Below, in pieces: positions 54,827 to 64,000 of a stretch of 64,000 nucleotides of DNA. This DNA comes from Tranzscheliella williamsii (taxonomy: Eukaryota > Basidiomycota > Ustilaginomycetes > Ustilaginales > Ustilaginaceae): the NCBI GenBank assembly GCA_023212725.1, contig JALBYF010000058.1, positions 53,673 to 117,672 of the forward strand, given 5' to 3'. Every line of letters begins with the position of its first letter. Positions within the stretch are counted from its first letter, which is position 1. The position numbers and the translations under genes were made by a program. The notes under the pieces were generated by a model. It was not told where the DNA came from. It saw only the letters and a program-made list of their open reading frames with translations, and ran no database searches.

Positions 54827-55960
54827 ATGACGGCGTTACGGGTGTCTACACCGATGCGTCAAAGCTCCTTGCGTCTGCTGCAGCAGAGGCTGGCTTCACT
54901 TACCGTTCAGCCTCCCCGCACTGCCACCGCCGTAGCCGCTCGCTTGGCTATCAGTCCAACACTCGGCCCTCGCCAGGCGTTCCTGCATACCTCTGCCACT
55001 ACGTCCCAGGCAGCCCCAGCGAAAGTTTCATCTTCCACTTCTACTTCGACCGACGCGACACTTCCCGAAGCGACCGAGCAAGCCGATGCCAGGTGGAAGC
55101 CAACTTCTCAGCGTGTGGGCCTGATTGCAGTAAAGCGCGGCATGACTTCCTTTTTCTTACCTAACGGCGAAAGGATCCCGGCTACCGTTCTGCAAGTACA
55201 TTCCAACCAGATCTCGGCCCATGTCGGCCTCGCCGCCGATGATACAGCCTCTACCTACACCGCCTTGCAGGTGGCCGCTGTGGATGCCAAATCTCCCAAC
55301 CACATCACACAGCAGATCAAGGGTCACCTTCGTAAGGCTGGGATCCATTCAGGCAAGAAAATTATTCGGGAGTTTCCTATCACGCCTGACGCCGTAGTTC
55401 CCTTGGGTACCAAGCTCTCCGCCGTTCACTTCGTGCCTGGTCAGGCCATCGACGTCCGGGCGATCACGCGAGGTCACGGCTTCCAAGGTGCCATGAAGCG
55501 CCACGGATTCCATGGTCTACGTGCTTCCCACGGTGTTTCTATCTCGCACAGAAGTCACGGATCCACAGGCGCTAACCAGGATCCTGGTCGTGTCTGGCCA
55601 GGCACTAAAATGGCGGGAAGGATGGGTGGCAATAAGCATGGTTCCATCCACAACCTTCTTGTGGTCAGAGTGGATGCGGAGAAGGACTTGATCTACGTTA
55701 AAGGCAACGTACCAGGCCCCAAAGGTGGTAATGTTACCCTCCAGGATGCTAGGAGGTCCAGCTGGAAAGGCCAGAAGATGTATAGGAGGGGGCGTCTGCC
55801 TACAGGAGAGGCGCTCTCCGGCAAGGAACCCGACTCGATCTACCTGGCACCTGGTGTTGACAAGCTGCCATTCCCGGCAGGCACCAAGGCCATTGCCGAG
55901 CAGCTTCCCGCGGTCGTGGAAATTGGCCTCACGCAGCTTGATACTGTCAGCAAGACCTGA
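54827..55960 (+). CDS. MRPL9: Mitochondrial large-subunit ribosomal protein uL3m
   Basis: Single exon, 377 residues from ATG 54827 (MTALRVSTPMRQSSLRLLQQ); the frame is open further upstream but without an ATG. The first ~60 residues are Arg/Ser/Leu/Ala-rich without acids, a mitochondrial presequence. The uL3 body follows: VGLIAVKRGMTSFFLPNGER, then FVPGQAIDVRAITRGHGFQG, MKRHGFHGLRASHGVSISHR, HGSTGANQDPGRVWPGTKMA, GRMGGNKHGSIHNLLVVRVD and LIYVKGNVPGPKGGNVTLQD, the long loop that reaches the peptidyl-transferase centre. It binds early in assembly of the mitochondrial large subunit. It precedes PAM16 on the same strand. Confidence 0.95.
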   Translation: MTALRVSTPMRQSSLRLLQQRLASLTVQPPRTATAVAARLAISPTLGPRQAFLHTSATTSQAAPAKVSSSTSTSTDATLPEATEQADARWKPTSQRVGLIAVKRGMTSFFLPNGERIPATVLQVHSNQISAHVGLAADDTASTYTALQVAAVDAKSPNHITQQIKGHLRKAGIHSGKKIIREFPITPDAVVPLGTKLSAVHFVPGQAIDVRAITRGHGFQGAMKRHGFHGLRASHGVSISHRSHGSTGANQDPGRVWPGTKMAGRMGGNKHGSIHNLLVVRVDAEKDLIYVKGNVPGPKGGNVTLQDARRSSWKGQKMYRRGRLPTGEALSGKEPDSIYLAPGVDKLPFPAGTKAIAEQLPAVVEIGLTQLDTVSKT

Positions 55961-56420
55961 TCCATTCTCCATCATCACTCCCTCCTCGCCCCGCCCTGTC
56001 ACATACCTTGTATTCTAGCCCTACATTCATGGACCCATCCGTCCGGTTCACATTTGCACAGCCCAAGCGAGACTGTTCATACTTAGTTTGAAGGCAGAAA
56101 CCCATCCCCGGATCGGCATGGAAGCGTAGGATCGGGTGAATCGGGGACGATGCGCTGAAAAGTTGAGCTTAGCCGATTCCGGGAAATTCCAGAAAATTGA
56201 ATTTGTTTGGTCAGGTCGGGCTGCGACTTAGCTTCTCTCAGCCACCTGCCACCTGCCATTCATCTATGACCCTATACTCATCACCGACACGCTCATACCC
56301 CTGCTTGTAGGAAGGCCACCCCACCAACAGGAACCTTGGTATACTCGGACAAATCCCTCTCTCTGCTTTTGTTGGATCTGGATTCTCGCGCCTAGCCGCG
56401 GCATCTACCCAGCATCAGAT
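55961..56420. other. 460 bases between plus-strand genes
   Basis: 3' region of the uL3m gene and promoter of PAM16. No other feature seen. Confidence 0.5.
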
Positions 56421-57051
56421 ATGGTAAGTTAGGACAGCTTCGATTACGATATGATGTCTTCGCCGATTGCTGACTCGATCATACCCGATGCCCCCTTCTT
56501 GCCACGAACTGCAGTCGATCCCAAAGGCGCTGGCGCAGATTCTCTTTGTAGGCGGCCAGATTGTTGGCAAGGCGCTATTGGAAGCTGGCAGACAAGCGGG
56601 CCGCAATGCTCGAGCCGGAAGGGTGGAAGCAACTGCTGGAGCTGCTGGTGCCGGATCATCCTCCTCAGCGTCACCATCTGACCAACTCACCAGGACGCAT
56701 AGGATGACGTTGGACGAAGCCAAGCTCATATTGAATCTCAAGCAAGACATTTCCGCTTCGGCACTTCAAGGCTCGGCGCCAATAGCTGACGCAGAGGGCA
56801 AAACGATCTTAGAGCAAGTAAGAGAGTCGCTGGCCAAGAACTACGATCATCTGTTTGCGACCAACGCCCCACCCGCACCGAGGGGCCAGAAGGGCGGTGG
56901 AGCAGGTTCCTTCTATATACAAAGTAAAATCGTTCGTGCCAGGGAGCGAATCGAGGCCGAATGGTCTATTCTCGATGCCGCCAAGGAGCCGCAGCCAGGA
57001 TCCGAGCGCCCAGCCTCAGGAGAAGCTGAAGCGGCAGAAAAGAAGCAATGA
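56421..57051 (+). CDS. PAM16: PAM16/TIM16, J-like subunit of the mitochondrial import motor
   Basis: Two exons: 56421-56423 (only the start codon) and 56515-57051, with a 91-nt intron (donor GTAAGT, acceptor CTGCAG) in phase 0; 179 residues beginning MSIPKALAQILFVGGQIVGK. The N-terminal hydrophobic segment and GRQAGRNARA are typical. The J-like domain, which lacks the HPD motif, reads MTLDEAKLILNLKQDI ... YDHLFATN ... GSFYIQSKIVRARERIEAEW, with a family-unusual Gly/Ala-rich insert before it. PAM16 pairs with PAM14 at the inner-membrane TIM23 channel and restrains its stimulation of mtHsp70. The start is inferred: the frame of exon 2 has no better ATG, and the tiny first exon gives the right N-terminus. 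Confidence 0.88.
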
Positions 57052-57715
57052 GCATGTCACTCATGCACTGCATCAAACACCCGGGCTTGTCCTCAAGGAA
57101 CGTCTAGTCTTCCACGCTCGAACCAGACGTCGGTCTGTAAGCGACAAAGCTACGAAACCCCGGAGCTGAGCCTATCTGTAAATATGTACTATCACAGCGG
57201 TTGAAGGCAAGGTCCTCAGCTCGAGCGTGCCATGAGCCGCTGAGCTGTCTTCATAGCTTCCTGTCCTCCACCTCTGGTTCAACCCGAGTCATCTAATCTG
57301 CATCGCTCACCACACTGCTCAACAAATACAACGACTATGTCAAGGACAACTAGAGCTGCGGATCAATGGATGGTTTGTTCTTTGCCAGGTCATGCTCGTC
57401 CTCAGGCCAAGCCGTGATTGAGAGTGAGAAAGCCTTTGGGTCACAGTCGGATGCAATCTACGTGTGACTCGTTAAAGTAGATGAAGCCTAAGTCAAATCT
57501 GGAAGATAGAAGGCGCAGCAGCTTGGCCCAGCCAATCCCTTTAGACTACCCCAAGTCCAATCACTTCTTCCTCCGCTCCAATCACGACCCAACGTACGAT
57601 CCCGAGCACGTCTCTTCCGCCTTACTGGGCCGAAGACTGGAGGGCTGTGCCCCACATCAGCTGAGGAGGGAGCAAGGCAGTGCATAAATCAGTACAGCGA
57701 CTAGCAGACGACCTC
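57052..57715. other. 660 bases between plus-strand genes
   Basis: 3' region of PAM16 and promoter of the methionyl-tRNA synthetase gene. No other feature seen. Confidence 0.5.
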
Positions 57716-59922
57716 ATGGCATCTCCTTTTCCGATCGCTTTGCCCGTCTCCGAGACGAGATCTCACAACACATCTGCCACGGTTCTCATGAAGGTGACCA
57801 CCGAAACAGCTCAAAAAAATGAGAAGATCCTACCCAAGGAATCAGAGTCCAACATCCTCGTCACTTCGGCCCTGCCCTACGTCAACAACGTGCCTCATCT
57901 AGGCAACATCATCGGATCGACACTCAGCGCCGATGTCTACGCTCGATACTCGCGCAGCCGCAATCGCAACACCCTCTATATCTGCGGCACCGATGAGTAT
58001 GGCACGGCTACGGAAACCAAGGCGCTGGAGGATGGAGTAACTCCCCAAGAACTGTGCGACAAGTACCATGCTCTCCATGCCGAGGTCTACGAGTGGTTCC
58101 AGATCGGTTTCGATCACTTTGGCCGAACGACCACCCCAAAACAGACTGAGATTGCTCAAGACATCTTTCTCAAGCTCCACAAGAACGGCTATTTGGAAGA
58201 ACGGTCTATGACGCAGCTGTACTGCGAGAGCTGCTACCGATTCTTGGCCGACCGGTATGTGGAAGGTGAATGTCCCCGCTGCGCGTACCATGATGCCAGA
58301 GGTGATCAGTGCGACAGATGCGGCCAGCTGTATGACGCCGTTGAGCTCATCAACCCGCGCTGTAAGCTCTGCTCCTCTCCACCGGCCTGAAGGATTCTAG
58401 CCACATGTTCGTCCGCATCGACAGCCTGCAACCTTTGACCGAAGAGTGGGCACGCGAGCAGGCCGAGAAAGGTGGTTGGAGCAGCAACGGACGGCTGATC
58501 ACCGAGAGTTGGTTCAAGGAAGGTCTCAGACCTTTCAGTCTGACTCGAGATCTGAAGTGGGGCGTTCCAGTACCAATCAAGGGAATGGAAGAAAAGGTGT
58601 TGTATGTATGGTTCGACGCCCCGATCGGATACCCAAACATCACCGCTAACTACACGGATGATTGGGAACAGTGGTGGAAGAATCCAGACAACGTCAAGCT
58701 CTACCAGTTCATGGGCAAGGACAACGTTCGGTTCCATACCGTTATCTTTCCATCTTGCTTGATCGGAAGCCAGGATCCCTGGACTCTGCTCCATCATGTC
58801 AACACGACCGAGTACCTGCAGTACGAGGGCGGGAAGTTCTCCAAGTCGCGCAATATTGGCGTTTTTGGAGATAAGGCAAGAGATCTCAACCTTTCTGCCT
58901 CCGTATGGCGATATTATCTGCTCTCCAATCGGCCCGAGACGGCCGACAGCCAGTTTGTGTGGCGCAACGTCATTGCGAGAAACAACTCGGAACTACTCGC
59001 CAACCTCGGCGACTTCTGTAACCGCGTGCTGACCTTTATGAAGAAGTATGACTACGTTGTTCCCGAGATTCCAGCGGACTCCGAGCTGCAAAGCTTCCAA
59101 CAAGGCCCCGTTGTCGCCGCTGCTGACGGCGCCGAAGATGCCGCCTCGAGTGTCATCTCCAGATTCGCGCGTGATGTCAACTCTATTCTCGGCCAGTATA
59201 TCGACTCCATGGAAGCAGTCAAGCTCCGGTCCGGTTTGCAGCACATGATGGCGCTTTCGGCTCGAGGCAACCTGTTCCTCGTGGAGTCCCATTTCGACAA
59301 CACCTTGTTCACCGAGTCACGAGCCCGGTGTGACGTGGTGATGATAGTATCGCTCAATTTGATCTGGCTGCTCTCCTCGCTGGTCCACCCCTTCATGCCC
59401 GGGACTTCCGACTCCATCCTGAAACAGCTGGATGCGCCACCGCGTGCGGTCCCCGAGGATGGCAAGTTCTACATCGATCTGCTTCCCGGACACAAGGTTG
59501 GCAAAGCCGCGCATTTGTTCAAGACGATTGACCCGCAGCAGGAGGAAGTCTGGCGTGCCCGGTTCGGGGGCATGGCGAGGGCGCCGCTACGGTCGAGGGG
59601 CCGAAGATAAGGAAGAAGCAAGCCATGGAGGCGGCCAAAGCGGTGAAGAAAGCTGCCGAGGCGGCGAAATCGCAAGTCAAGAACAAGCAAGACCCGCGAG
59701 CTGATCAAGCTCGAAGGCAAGGCGGCGGTGGAGGCCGGGAACTTCGATCCCTGAAGGCGCCGCTCAAGGAAGCATCCGGGGCCGAGGCCAAGGCTGTGAA
59801 GGAGAAGGAGGTCGAGTCTCAACTGGGCCAGCTACCTGAAGCTGAACGACGAGATCAACGCGCTAAGCGCCCGGCTGGCCGAGGTGGAGCTGCAGAGCGG
59901 AACTCAGCAAAGGTCTGTATAA
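57716..59922 (+). CDS. MES1: Methionyl-tRNA synthetase, cytosolic type, with frameshifts
   Basis: Class I synthetase charging tRNA-Met. The first frame (ATG 57716, or 57788) has [19 protein letters not shown] with the HIGH-type motif [18 protein letters not shown], the zinc region ([27 protein letters not shown]) and stops at 58390. The protein resumes one frame over at about 58391 ([13 protein letters not shown]) with [25 protein letters not shown], the KMSKS-type loop [12 protein letters not shown] and the anticodon-binding helices, then stops at 59610. A conserved-looking basic tail ([19 protein letters not shown]) lies in yet another frame from about 59571, with further shifts likely to 59922. 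No GT-AG pair of suitable length and phase explains the 58388 break, and no residues are missing there, so it behaves like a one-base deletion. Either the gene is a decaying copy or the assembly has local errors. Confidence 0.85.
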
Positions 59923-60325
59923 GCAGTTTCGGCCGGGTGATGTAGTATATTCTTCTTTGTCGCCATCCGACGTCATCGACGTCGACCTCGCTGGATCCGC
60001 CACTCCTTCGCGCTAGGTTTCCGTCCACGGACTGATCGAACCTTCTTGTAGGCTGTGAGGCTCGGAAAAGCTGCTGAGTGAGGGTCGCGCGGGATCGCGC
60101 GCGATTCCCACGATCGTGTTTCACGTCTGTGAGACAGCGCGCGAAGCTCCCTGATACCGATCGCGAATCGCTTTCTACCTTGTATTGCTTGCCTGGTCGA
60201 AGCGAGACAGCCATAGAGCGAGGACAGTGATGCGATCACAGTTCGCGCGTAGACTGCACAGCCGCTTGCTCTCTACATAGTCGGCTTCTTATTACGAAAC
60301 CATTGAAACGATGACAAGGCATGTT
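59923..60325. other. 400 bases between the synthetase gene and the right-end region
   Basis: No gene recognised. From here on the sequence loses its housekeeping character. Confidence 0.4.
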
Positions 60326-60998
60326 TCAGCGAGAAGCAGACGGGTCGGCGACTCGTTGTGTGTGCTTCGACGGCCCGGCCTCCGAATCAGCATCCTCGGC
60401 CCACCGCCTGGTTTTCCTTCGGGGCGCCGGAGGCAGCTTTGCGTTAGCAACTCCCAGCCAGTCTGGGTAGTAACCGCTGACCTGGCTTTGCACGTGATGG
60501 AAGTGGTCCCAAATAACCTTGTCCTTGTCTTGGAGCATGCTGAAAGCCTTGTTAATCCGGGTGGCGGGGTCTTGTTCCGGATGTGAGCTAGCAAAGCCAA
60601 ACAGCAAGGGAAGCATGCAGCATGCTTCGGGCAGGAGCGCCTGGATGATGGGGTAAACCTCGTCGCTGAAGCCACAGACTGTGAGATGATGTCTCACTTT
60701 TGGGCCATTGTTCAAAAGCGGGAGCTTCTCATACATCAGCTCTGCGATCGGTGAGCAAAGGTCGAAGAACAATTCAAGACAGTTGTCATCCTGCATTGTT
60801 GTGTCAGCTGGCCAGTTGAGGCCAAAGTATCAGGTGGCTGTGACGTTGGCAAGGCGATTTCTGAATTGAATGGCAACGTACAAGAGCTTGTGAGGATTGA
60901 AGATGTCATTGAACATAGGCCGACGTCCCGCCTTGTAGATAGGAATGAGCGCATCCCAACCAGGCTGATTGGTAATCCCAATGATGGCAGCCTGACTT
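60326..60998 (-). CDS. 5'-truncated gene fragment, unrecognised family
   Basis: Two segments, about 60998-60845 and 60790-60326, joined over a 54-nt intron (GTCACA...ATGCAG, with a CTGAC branch-like motif) in phase 0. They read AAIIGITNQPGWDALIPIYK, GRRPMFNDIFNPHKLLYVAI, QFRNRLAN then DDNCLELFFDLCSPIAELMY, VRHHLTVCGFSDEVYPIIQA and CGYYP-like VSGYYPDWLGVANAKLPPAP, ending with a basic/acidic tail (RRKTRRWAEDADSEAG). The protein sense is good but no ATG starts the first segment; it runs directly into TGTTGGAA at 61001, which looks like the end of an LTR. So the 5' part may be lost or displaced. I do not recognise the family. Confidence 0.45.
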
Positions 60999-61000
60999 AC

Positions 61001-61560
61001 TGTTGGAACTTTAGTGCTATGGGCGCCCAAGTCCTAACAGTCCAGCACCACGGTGAAGGTCCCGGGTACCTTGGACCGATAACTCCGATATATTTACCAA
61101 GTACCAAGACACCGGTACAAACAACCGGTGGGAGAACCTGACAAACATTTCCACATGAAAGGTGCTGCCGCGGCTCAACACACTCTACAACGATGATCCG
61201 TGAAAGACCCAGGTCCATGGAGTTGCAAGCCCAGAGATAGGACCGGCTCACCGGGGAGAATGGTCAAGGTATCCGAGTCATCGGCCCAAGCAAGGTCTCT
61301 CTAGAGCAAGCACCCAATCCTACAACGATAGGACTGGGTACCCATAGCTACGAGCATCTCCTATGACCATCTCACACTCTGCCTACACGACAAGATGAGT
61401 ACAAGCTATATAAAGGACACCAAAGTACGAGACAATGTATGGTAGTCCTATCAATAAAGATCACTCTGCACTAGCCCGAATCCTCACACGACTGTGCCGA
61501 GTTAAGTCCCTGTTGCTCCTACCCCCTTCCGTCACGGTACCCACCTCCTGGACAAGTACG
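61001..61560 (+). mobile_element. Possible solo or truncated LTR
   Basis: The stretch begins TGTTGGAACTTT, the usual Ty1/copia-type LTR start. It has a TATA box (CTATATAAAGG) near 61409 and a polyadenylation-type AATAAA near 61455, in the order expected for U3-R. The other end is not clear and no target-site duplication was found; the end given is approximate. It abuts the truncated gene fragment to the left. The call is weak without a second copy. Confidence 0.3.
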
Positions 61561-61849
61561 CTGGGTCCTCTCTCCCTCTGCTAAGTCGCATAAGGCGAGA
61601 GCTCACTTAGGGTAGCTCTCGTCCAGTGCCTCTGTGTCAATGGAGTTCAGCACAGCAGACGATGTTTCCCAGCAGGGAGCGAACATCATGTACTTGTGTT
61701 CCATTAGGAACAAAGAACATATTCTTGCAGAGAAGGAATTTGCTCCCTGCATAGGATGCAGAGAAGAATCCGTTCTAATGAGGGCCCCAAGGGGATCACG
61801 TGCATGCGACACCTTATAGGGTTCACCGACACACAGCCAGATTCTAACA
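61561..61849. other. Leader region of the P-loop gene
   Basis: No gene recognised. It precedes the P-loop reading frame and may act as its promoter. Confidence 0.3.
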
Positions 61850-62635
61850 ATGTCCAGCAACACGGCTGAGGCCGCCAAGGATGTCCTTGACAAGAAGCTT
61901 CACAGCATCATACAGGAGGAGCAACAAAAGGAGCATTTGTATCTGCTCAATTCGCTCAAAGATTGTTATTACCCCAACCCCAATACCAATGAGGGAGTTA
62001 GCAAAACCACAGCTGTGAAATGGCTCTTGCACGCCTGTGAAGATGCCCTAGAGAAACATGTCAATGCCAAGGCGGACTTACCTGCCTCGTTTGTCTCTGC
62101 TGTCTGGGGCGAGGACTCAGCACTGAGACCCTGGAAGCCGGTCTCTGATCTTGTAGCCGCCATTGAGAAAGAGGTAGTGGCAAGAGCACACACCTCCTCC
62201 ACTGCGAGACCTATGGAGGAATGCTACATGTCAGCGTTGCAACACTGCCTGTCCACCGGCTTTCAAACTAATCCCGAAAAGCAGATTGAAGGGCAGACTG
62301 CCAGCATTGTCCGGCAAGACTTTTCCCTGCCTCTGCTGGGATCCGGATCATCCTTGTTGGAGTTATACCTCCTATACCTCAACAAGTTCATCAACTCCGA
62401 CCCTGGCAACGTCAAACTTTACTCCAAGGCAATCCTGATCCTGCAGTCATCCGGGACCGGGAAAACCAAGACCGTGGTGCAACTGAGCGCCAACCAAGCG
62501 GGTCTCCTTGTTTGTACATGCGGTCAGTCCACGGCAAGCCAGTCTTTTCCGCCCAACAATGAGTCGGTCACCAACTTTCTGTCTCGGACAACATGCACTG
62601 ACGACTATGCTAAACATAAAAGGATCGCCTGTTAA
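61850..62635 (+). CDS. P-loop protein fragment, possibly Crinkler/effector-type NTPase
   Basis: Open frame of 261 residues from ATG 61850 (MSSNTAEAAKDVLDKKLHSI). The N-terminal 190 residues look folded (TKTTAVKWLLHACEDALEKH-like helices, LLELYLLYLNKFINSDP). A Walker A site is clear: AILILQSSGTGKTKTVVQLS, then GLLVCTCGQSTASQSFPPNN, in the layout P-loop - sensor - PP[N/D] seen in large families of uncharacterised fungal proteins that include Crinkler-type effector NTPases. The frame stops at 62635 with KHKRIAC, well before the rest of an NTPase domain (Walker B and later motifs) would appear. So it is truncated, spliced onward, or broken. The family assignment rests on motif layout only. Confidence 0.5.
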   Translation: MSSNTAEAAKDVLDKKLHSIIQEEQQKEHLYLLNSLKDCYYPNPNTNEGVSKTTAVKWLLHACEDALEKHVNAKADLPASFVSAVWGEDSALRPWKPVSDLVAAIEKEVVARAHTSSTARPMEECYMSALQHCLSTGFQTNPEKQIEGQTASIVRQDFSLPLLGSGSSLLELYLLYLNKFINSDPGNVKLYSKAILILQSSGTGKTKTVVQLSANQAGLLVCTCGQSTASQSFPPNNESVTNFLSRTTCTDDYAKHKRIAC

Positions 62636-63654
62636 TGTTACGGTTCACCACCTAACATGGCCAGTTGCCGGCATGACACCTCAATCTGCAGCACCATACC
62701 TGGTCTGTGCCTTCTCTACCCCTATCCCCGCCCCAAGTCTACGGTATATATACCCAACAGTACCCACAACCTCCCCTCCTGGAGGTCGTCGAATGTATTT
62801 AGTCTATTGCTGCCCAATAGGAGAAGTACTTGACCCTAACCACCTTGTCGCCATTGTGCAGCCTCTCGTAGCGGTGCACCACCGTAGTACCCCAGCCTCT
62901 ACCCCATCACCAGCATCCCCAATGATTTACTCAGTGCCAGAGGTTGTCAGACCCTGGGGCATAACAGTTTTCTCGGAGCTTACTGCCATGTGCTGGCTGC
63001 CCATCTTAGAAAATGCATGGTCGGGACTGGCTGTTTCAATGCCACGGGCAACAGTGACCAGACCAGAAAGCTTGTATGTCAGCACAGCAACCCACAACAG
63101 TGCTGGCGCAAAGCTGTACGCCACTTTGCACAGGCAGTTTACACCAGCCCAGACTTTCTGCCCGGATACTGCTTCTTTCTGGAGGGGCTTGGTGAAGACA
63201 ACCTTTGCCGCGAAGGCGAGCACAGTCCACAGGGTCTGACGGACTGGGACTCTTCTTTCGAGGCCACAACTAGCTCCGGCTTGGATCCCATCCAAGCACA
63301 AGACTCACCTGGAGCAAACCAACGAAACAACAAGTCGTTGCGTCACTGATGCAAGGTGTCAGCGGTCGTGCGCCTGATCCCAAGCACTGGTCGATATGAT
63401 AATGATATCGACTGAGTGGTCGTGGTTTGACTGGGTTGCAGTCAATCGACTCAACAAGCACGGATTGGGTGAGGCTCCGATCGACATGGCTCTGAGATCG
63501 ACTGACCGCCGTGGACGCTCCGTCCAGAGGTAGAGAGGCGTGTTCGAGGCTGTACTTGCTCACAAGAATGGGAGAGCGTCCTTAACACACTCTTGCAAGG
63601 TGGACACCGTTATTGATGGTGTACTAAGGGGGGATTGGGGTCTTGCTATCACAC
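62636..63654. other. 1 kb beyond the P-loop frame, broken reading frames
   Basis: A plus-strand frame at about 62889-63349 (ARGCQTLGHNSFLGAYCHVL, HSNPQQCWRKAVRHFAQAVY, SPDFLPGYCFFLEGLGEDN) has protein-like content with several cysteines but no good start, and might be a displaced exon of the P-loop gene. No family is recognised. A purine run (AAGGGGGGATTGGGG, near 63626-63640) lies just before the LTR-like start. Confidence 0.3.
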
Positions 63655-64000
63655 TGTTGGTGTGAGCGCGACTGAGATGATGTCGACGGTTCTCCGACTC
63701 GAACGGAGGCACAGACGATGGTGTTGAGCAACGATCCTGGATTGCTCAGCGAGACTGACTGAATGACTAGCTACGGTTATTGTTTAATAGAGTGGATGAG
63801 GGCCCTCATCCACAGGAGGGGGTGTCCTTCCTCTTATAAGGGTGGCTGTTGGACAGACTGCCAATCAGCCACTACACTGGTGGACTCCCCTTATCAGCAG
63901 ATCCTCCTCTTATCGGTATTGGGGACTCGTGCTTGGCTGGGTCCCGTATCGGGTGCTGTTTCCTCTGCTCGTGCTTATCAGAGACTCAGCATTCTGGTCG
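63655..64000 (+). mobile_element. Possible LTR of a retrotransposon, cut by the window edge
   Basis: Begins TGTTGGTGTGAG at 63655, preceded by a polypurine tract about 15 bases upstream, as before a 3' LTR. Inside are a perfect 22-bp palindrome (63792-63813) and a TATA-like CTTATAAG (63833-63840). The right end lies outside the window and no internal retrotransposon protein was recognised to the left, so this stays tentative. Confidence 0.35.
63792..63813. repeat. Perfect 22-bp palindrome
   Basis: GTGGATGAGGG followed at once by its exact reverse complement CCCTCATCCAC. It lies inside the LTR-like stretch and could form a hairpin in RNA or bind a dimeric protein. Confidence 0.85.

Noticed and set aside
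58353..58391. A 39-nt GTAAGC...TAG intron at the synthetase break
   Set aside because: Too short, a multiple of three, so it does not restore frame, and it would remove residues expected in the protein.
1..64000. CRISPR arrays, bacterial operons or prophage
   Set aside because: No spaced direct repeats of that kind; spliced nuclear genes throughout show a eukaryotic genome.

Overview
The window looks like nuclear DNA of a basidiomycete fungus, most probably a smut relative (Ustilaginomycotina). The evidence is short GT-AG introns in compact genes, a fused CPSase/ATCase (URA2 type) with a degenerate dihydroorotase domain, the fungal-only 9.5 kDa complex I subunit, SFP1 and CMS1, long serine/glutamine-rich regulators, and a protein with the C-terminal domain of Rua1 (the smut ustilagic acid regulator). 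Species cannot be fixed from the sequence. Exon joins below are my own: I kept only joins where donor, acceptor and phase all agree.

Layout. 0.4-10 kb: an MDR oxidoreductase (+), a 1132-residue low-complexity protein (-), a doubtful broken reading frame, complex I 9.5 kDa subunit (+, four exons), and a Sec14 lipid-transfer protein (-). 10.6-17.6 kb: the multifunctional pyrimidine enzyme (-). 18.7-21.5 kb: an ING/PHD chromatin reader (-) divergent from CMS1 (+). 22.7-25 kb: the Rua1-type regulator (+), whose frame is interrupted twice. 25.4-32.5 kb: a membrane protein with a cysteine-rich loop (-), a BAR protein (+), an aromatic/2-aminoadipate-type aminotransferase (-) and ornithine carbamoyltransferase (-). 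33.2-35 kb: SFP1-like zinc-finger factor (-).

35.0-39.96 kb is a nearly 5 kb gene-free stretch ending at an intron-containing tRNA-Asp. Then follow a polyglutamine protein with a conserved fungal core (-), an F-box-like protein (-), ribosomal protein uL14/RPL23 (-, long introns), an F-box protein (+), an alpha/beta lipase (-), mitochondrial ribosomal protein uL3m (+), PAM16 (+, start codon alone in exon 1) and a methionyl-tRNA synthetase (+) with clear frameshifts. The last 4 kb changes character: no housekeeping genes, fragments of two unrecognised genes, a P-loop reading frame and LTR-like sequence, suggesting a repeat-rich or subtelomeric edge.

Most genes are housekeeping: pyrimidine and arginine synthesis (both consuming carbamoyl phosphate), translation, mitochondrial import and respiration, and growth control of ribosome synthesis (SFP1, CMS1, RPL23). 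They are not an operon or a visible secondary-metabolite cluster. I found no convincing undescribed multi-gene system. The best leads are the interrupted Rua1-type gene, the frameshifted synthetase and the P-loop/repeat region at the right end.
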